From: Aradus depressus
Lineage: Eukaryota > Arthropoda > Insecta > Hemiptera > Aradidae
NCBI GenBank assembly: GCA_963662175.1
Contig: OY759214.1
Location: 2,666,001 to 2,730,000, forward strand
Length of the DNA: 64,000 nucleotides
Reading direction: 5' to 3'
Shown here: positions 1-64,000 of the stretch, piece after piece
Position numbering within the stretch: the first letter of the stretch is position 1
Layout: the number at the start of each line of letters is the position of its first letter
Translations under genes and position numbers: made by a program
The notes under the pieces: generated by a model
Database searches by the model: none
Seen by the model: the letters and a program-made list of their open reading frames with translations, nothing else
Told to the model about the DNA's origin: nothing

Positions 1-88
1 AAACGTAACCCCAGTTTCAGAAGGGAAAATAATAGGATGCAGGGAGAATCAGGTCAAACTAAAGTATGTGGTAACTGTAGTAATATAC

Positions 89-63831
<63,743 letters not shown>

Positions 63832-64000
63832 CTGAAAAAAAAAGTCAGTTATGATATAACTAGAGACTAGAGATTCTTCGGATCTCGGTTCTTAAGAGAG
63901 AGATTAAATTTCAGTTATTGATCCGAAGGGTAGGAGGAGAGGAGTAACACAGGATGAACTTAGATTGAACCTTAAGGTGATCAAGATTGGTCAGATGTAG

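Overview
The window is a piece of an animal nuclear genome, most likely an insect. It is AT-rich, has GT-AG introns, and carries a typical arthropod mixture of mobile elements (BEL/Pao, mariner, PIF/Harbinger, tRNA-derived SINEs). The order cannot be fixed from the sequence alone.

A single host gene fills the window. On the minus strand I could place 39 consecutive protein-coding exons (63831 down to 89) of a Flamingo/Starry night (CELSR-type) adhesion GPCR, the atypical cadherin of planar cell polarity. All 38 internal junctions keep reading phase, so the chain looks complete inside the window: about 6.5 kb of coding sequence, about 2,170 codons. The order is: cadherin repeats (exons 1-14, 63.8-41.2 kb), post-cadherin/Flamingo-box region and EGF repeats (exons 15-18), laminin G 1 (18-21), EGF (22), laminin G 2 (23-25), EGF and laminin-type EGF (25-28), hormone-receptor motif (29), GAIN domain (30-35), GPS (35-36), and transmembrane helices 1-5 (37-39). 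The N-terminal cadherin repeats lie beyond 64000, and helices 6-7 plus the cytoplasmic tail lie below position 1.

Everything else is intronic and mostly mobile-element sequence. The largest item is a young BEL/Pao LTR retrotransposon (12596-19637; LTRs differ at 2 of 455 positions; 5-bp duplication GATGG) that lies 68 bp from an exon. Other items are: a tRNA-derived SINE family with at least a dozen copies; an unclassified interspersed repeat ('family X') with at least nine fragments; a fold-back repeat family; a mariner nested inside a family X copy; three further mariner relics; a Tc1-like relic with an internally amplified C-terminus; a PIF/Harbinger element carrying a MADF fragment; LINE, RTE-like and Penelope-like fragments; a decayed DUF7869-like gene; and several minisatellites.

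The most unusual observations are: (1) an in-frame 165-bp triplication inside the EGF exon at 26645-27139, which keeps three competing splice donors and could give one, two or three EGF modules; (2) a GPS in which the histidine normally needed for autoproteolysis is replaced (Thr-Leu-Ser), predicting an uncleaved receptor. I found no gene cluster, defence system or wholly new protein system here.
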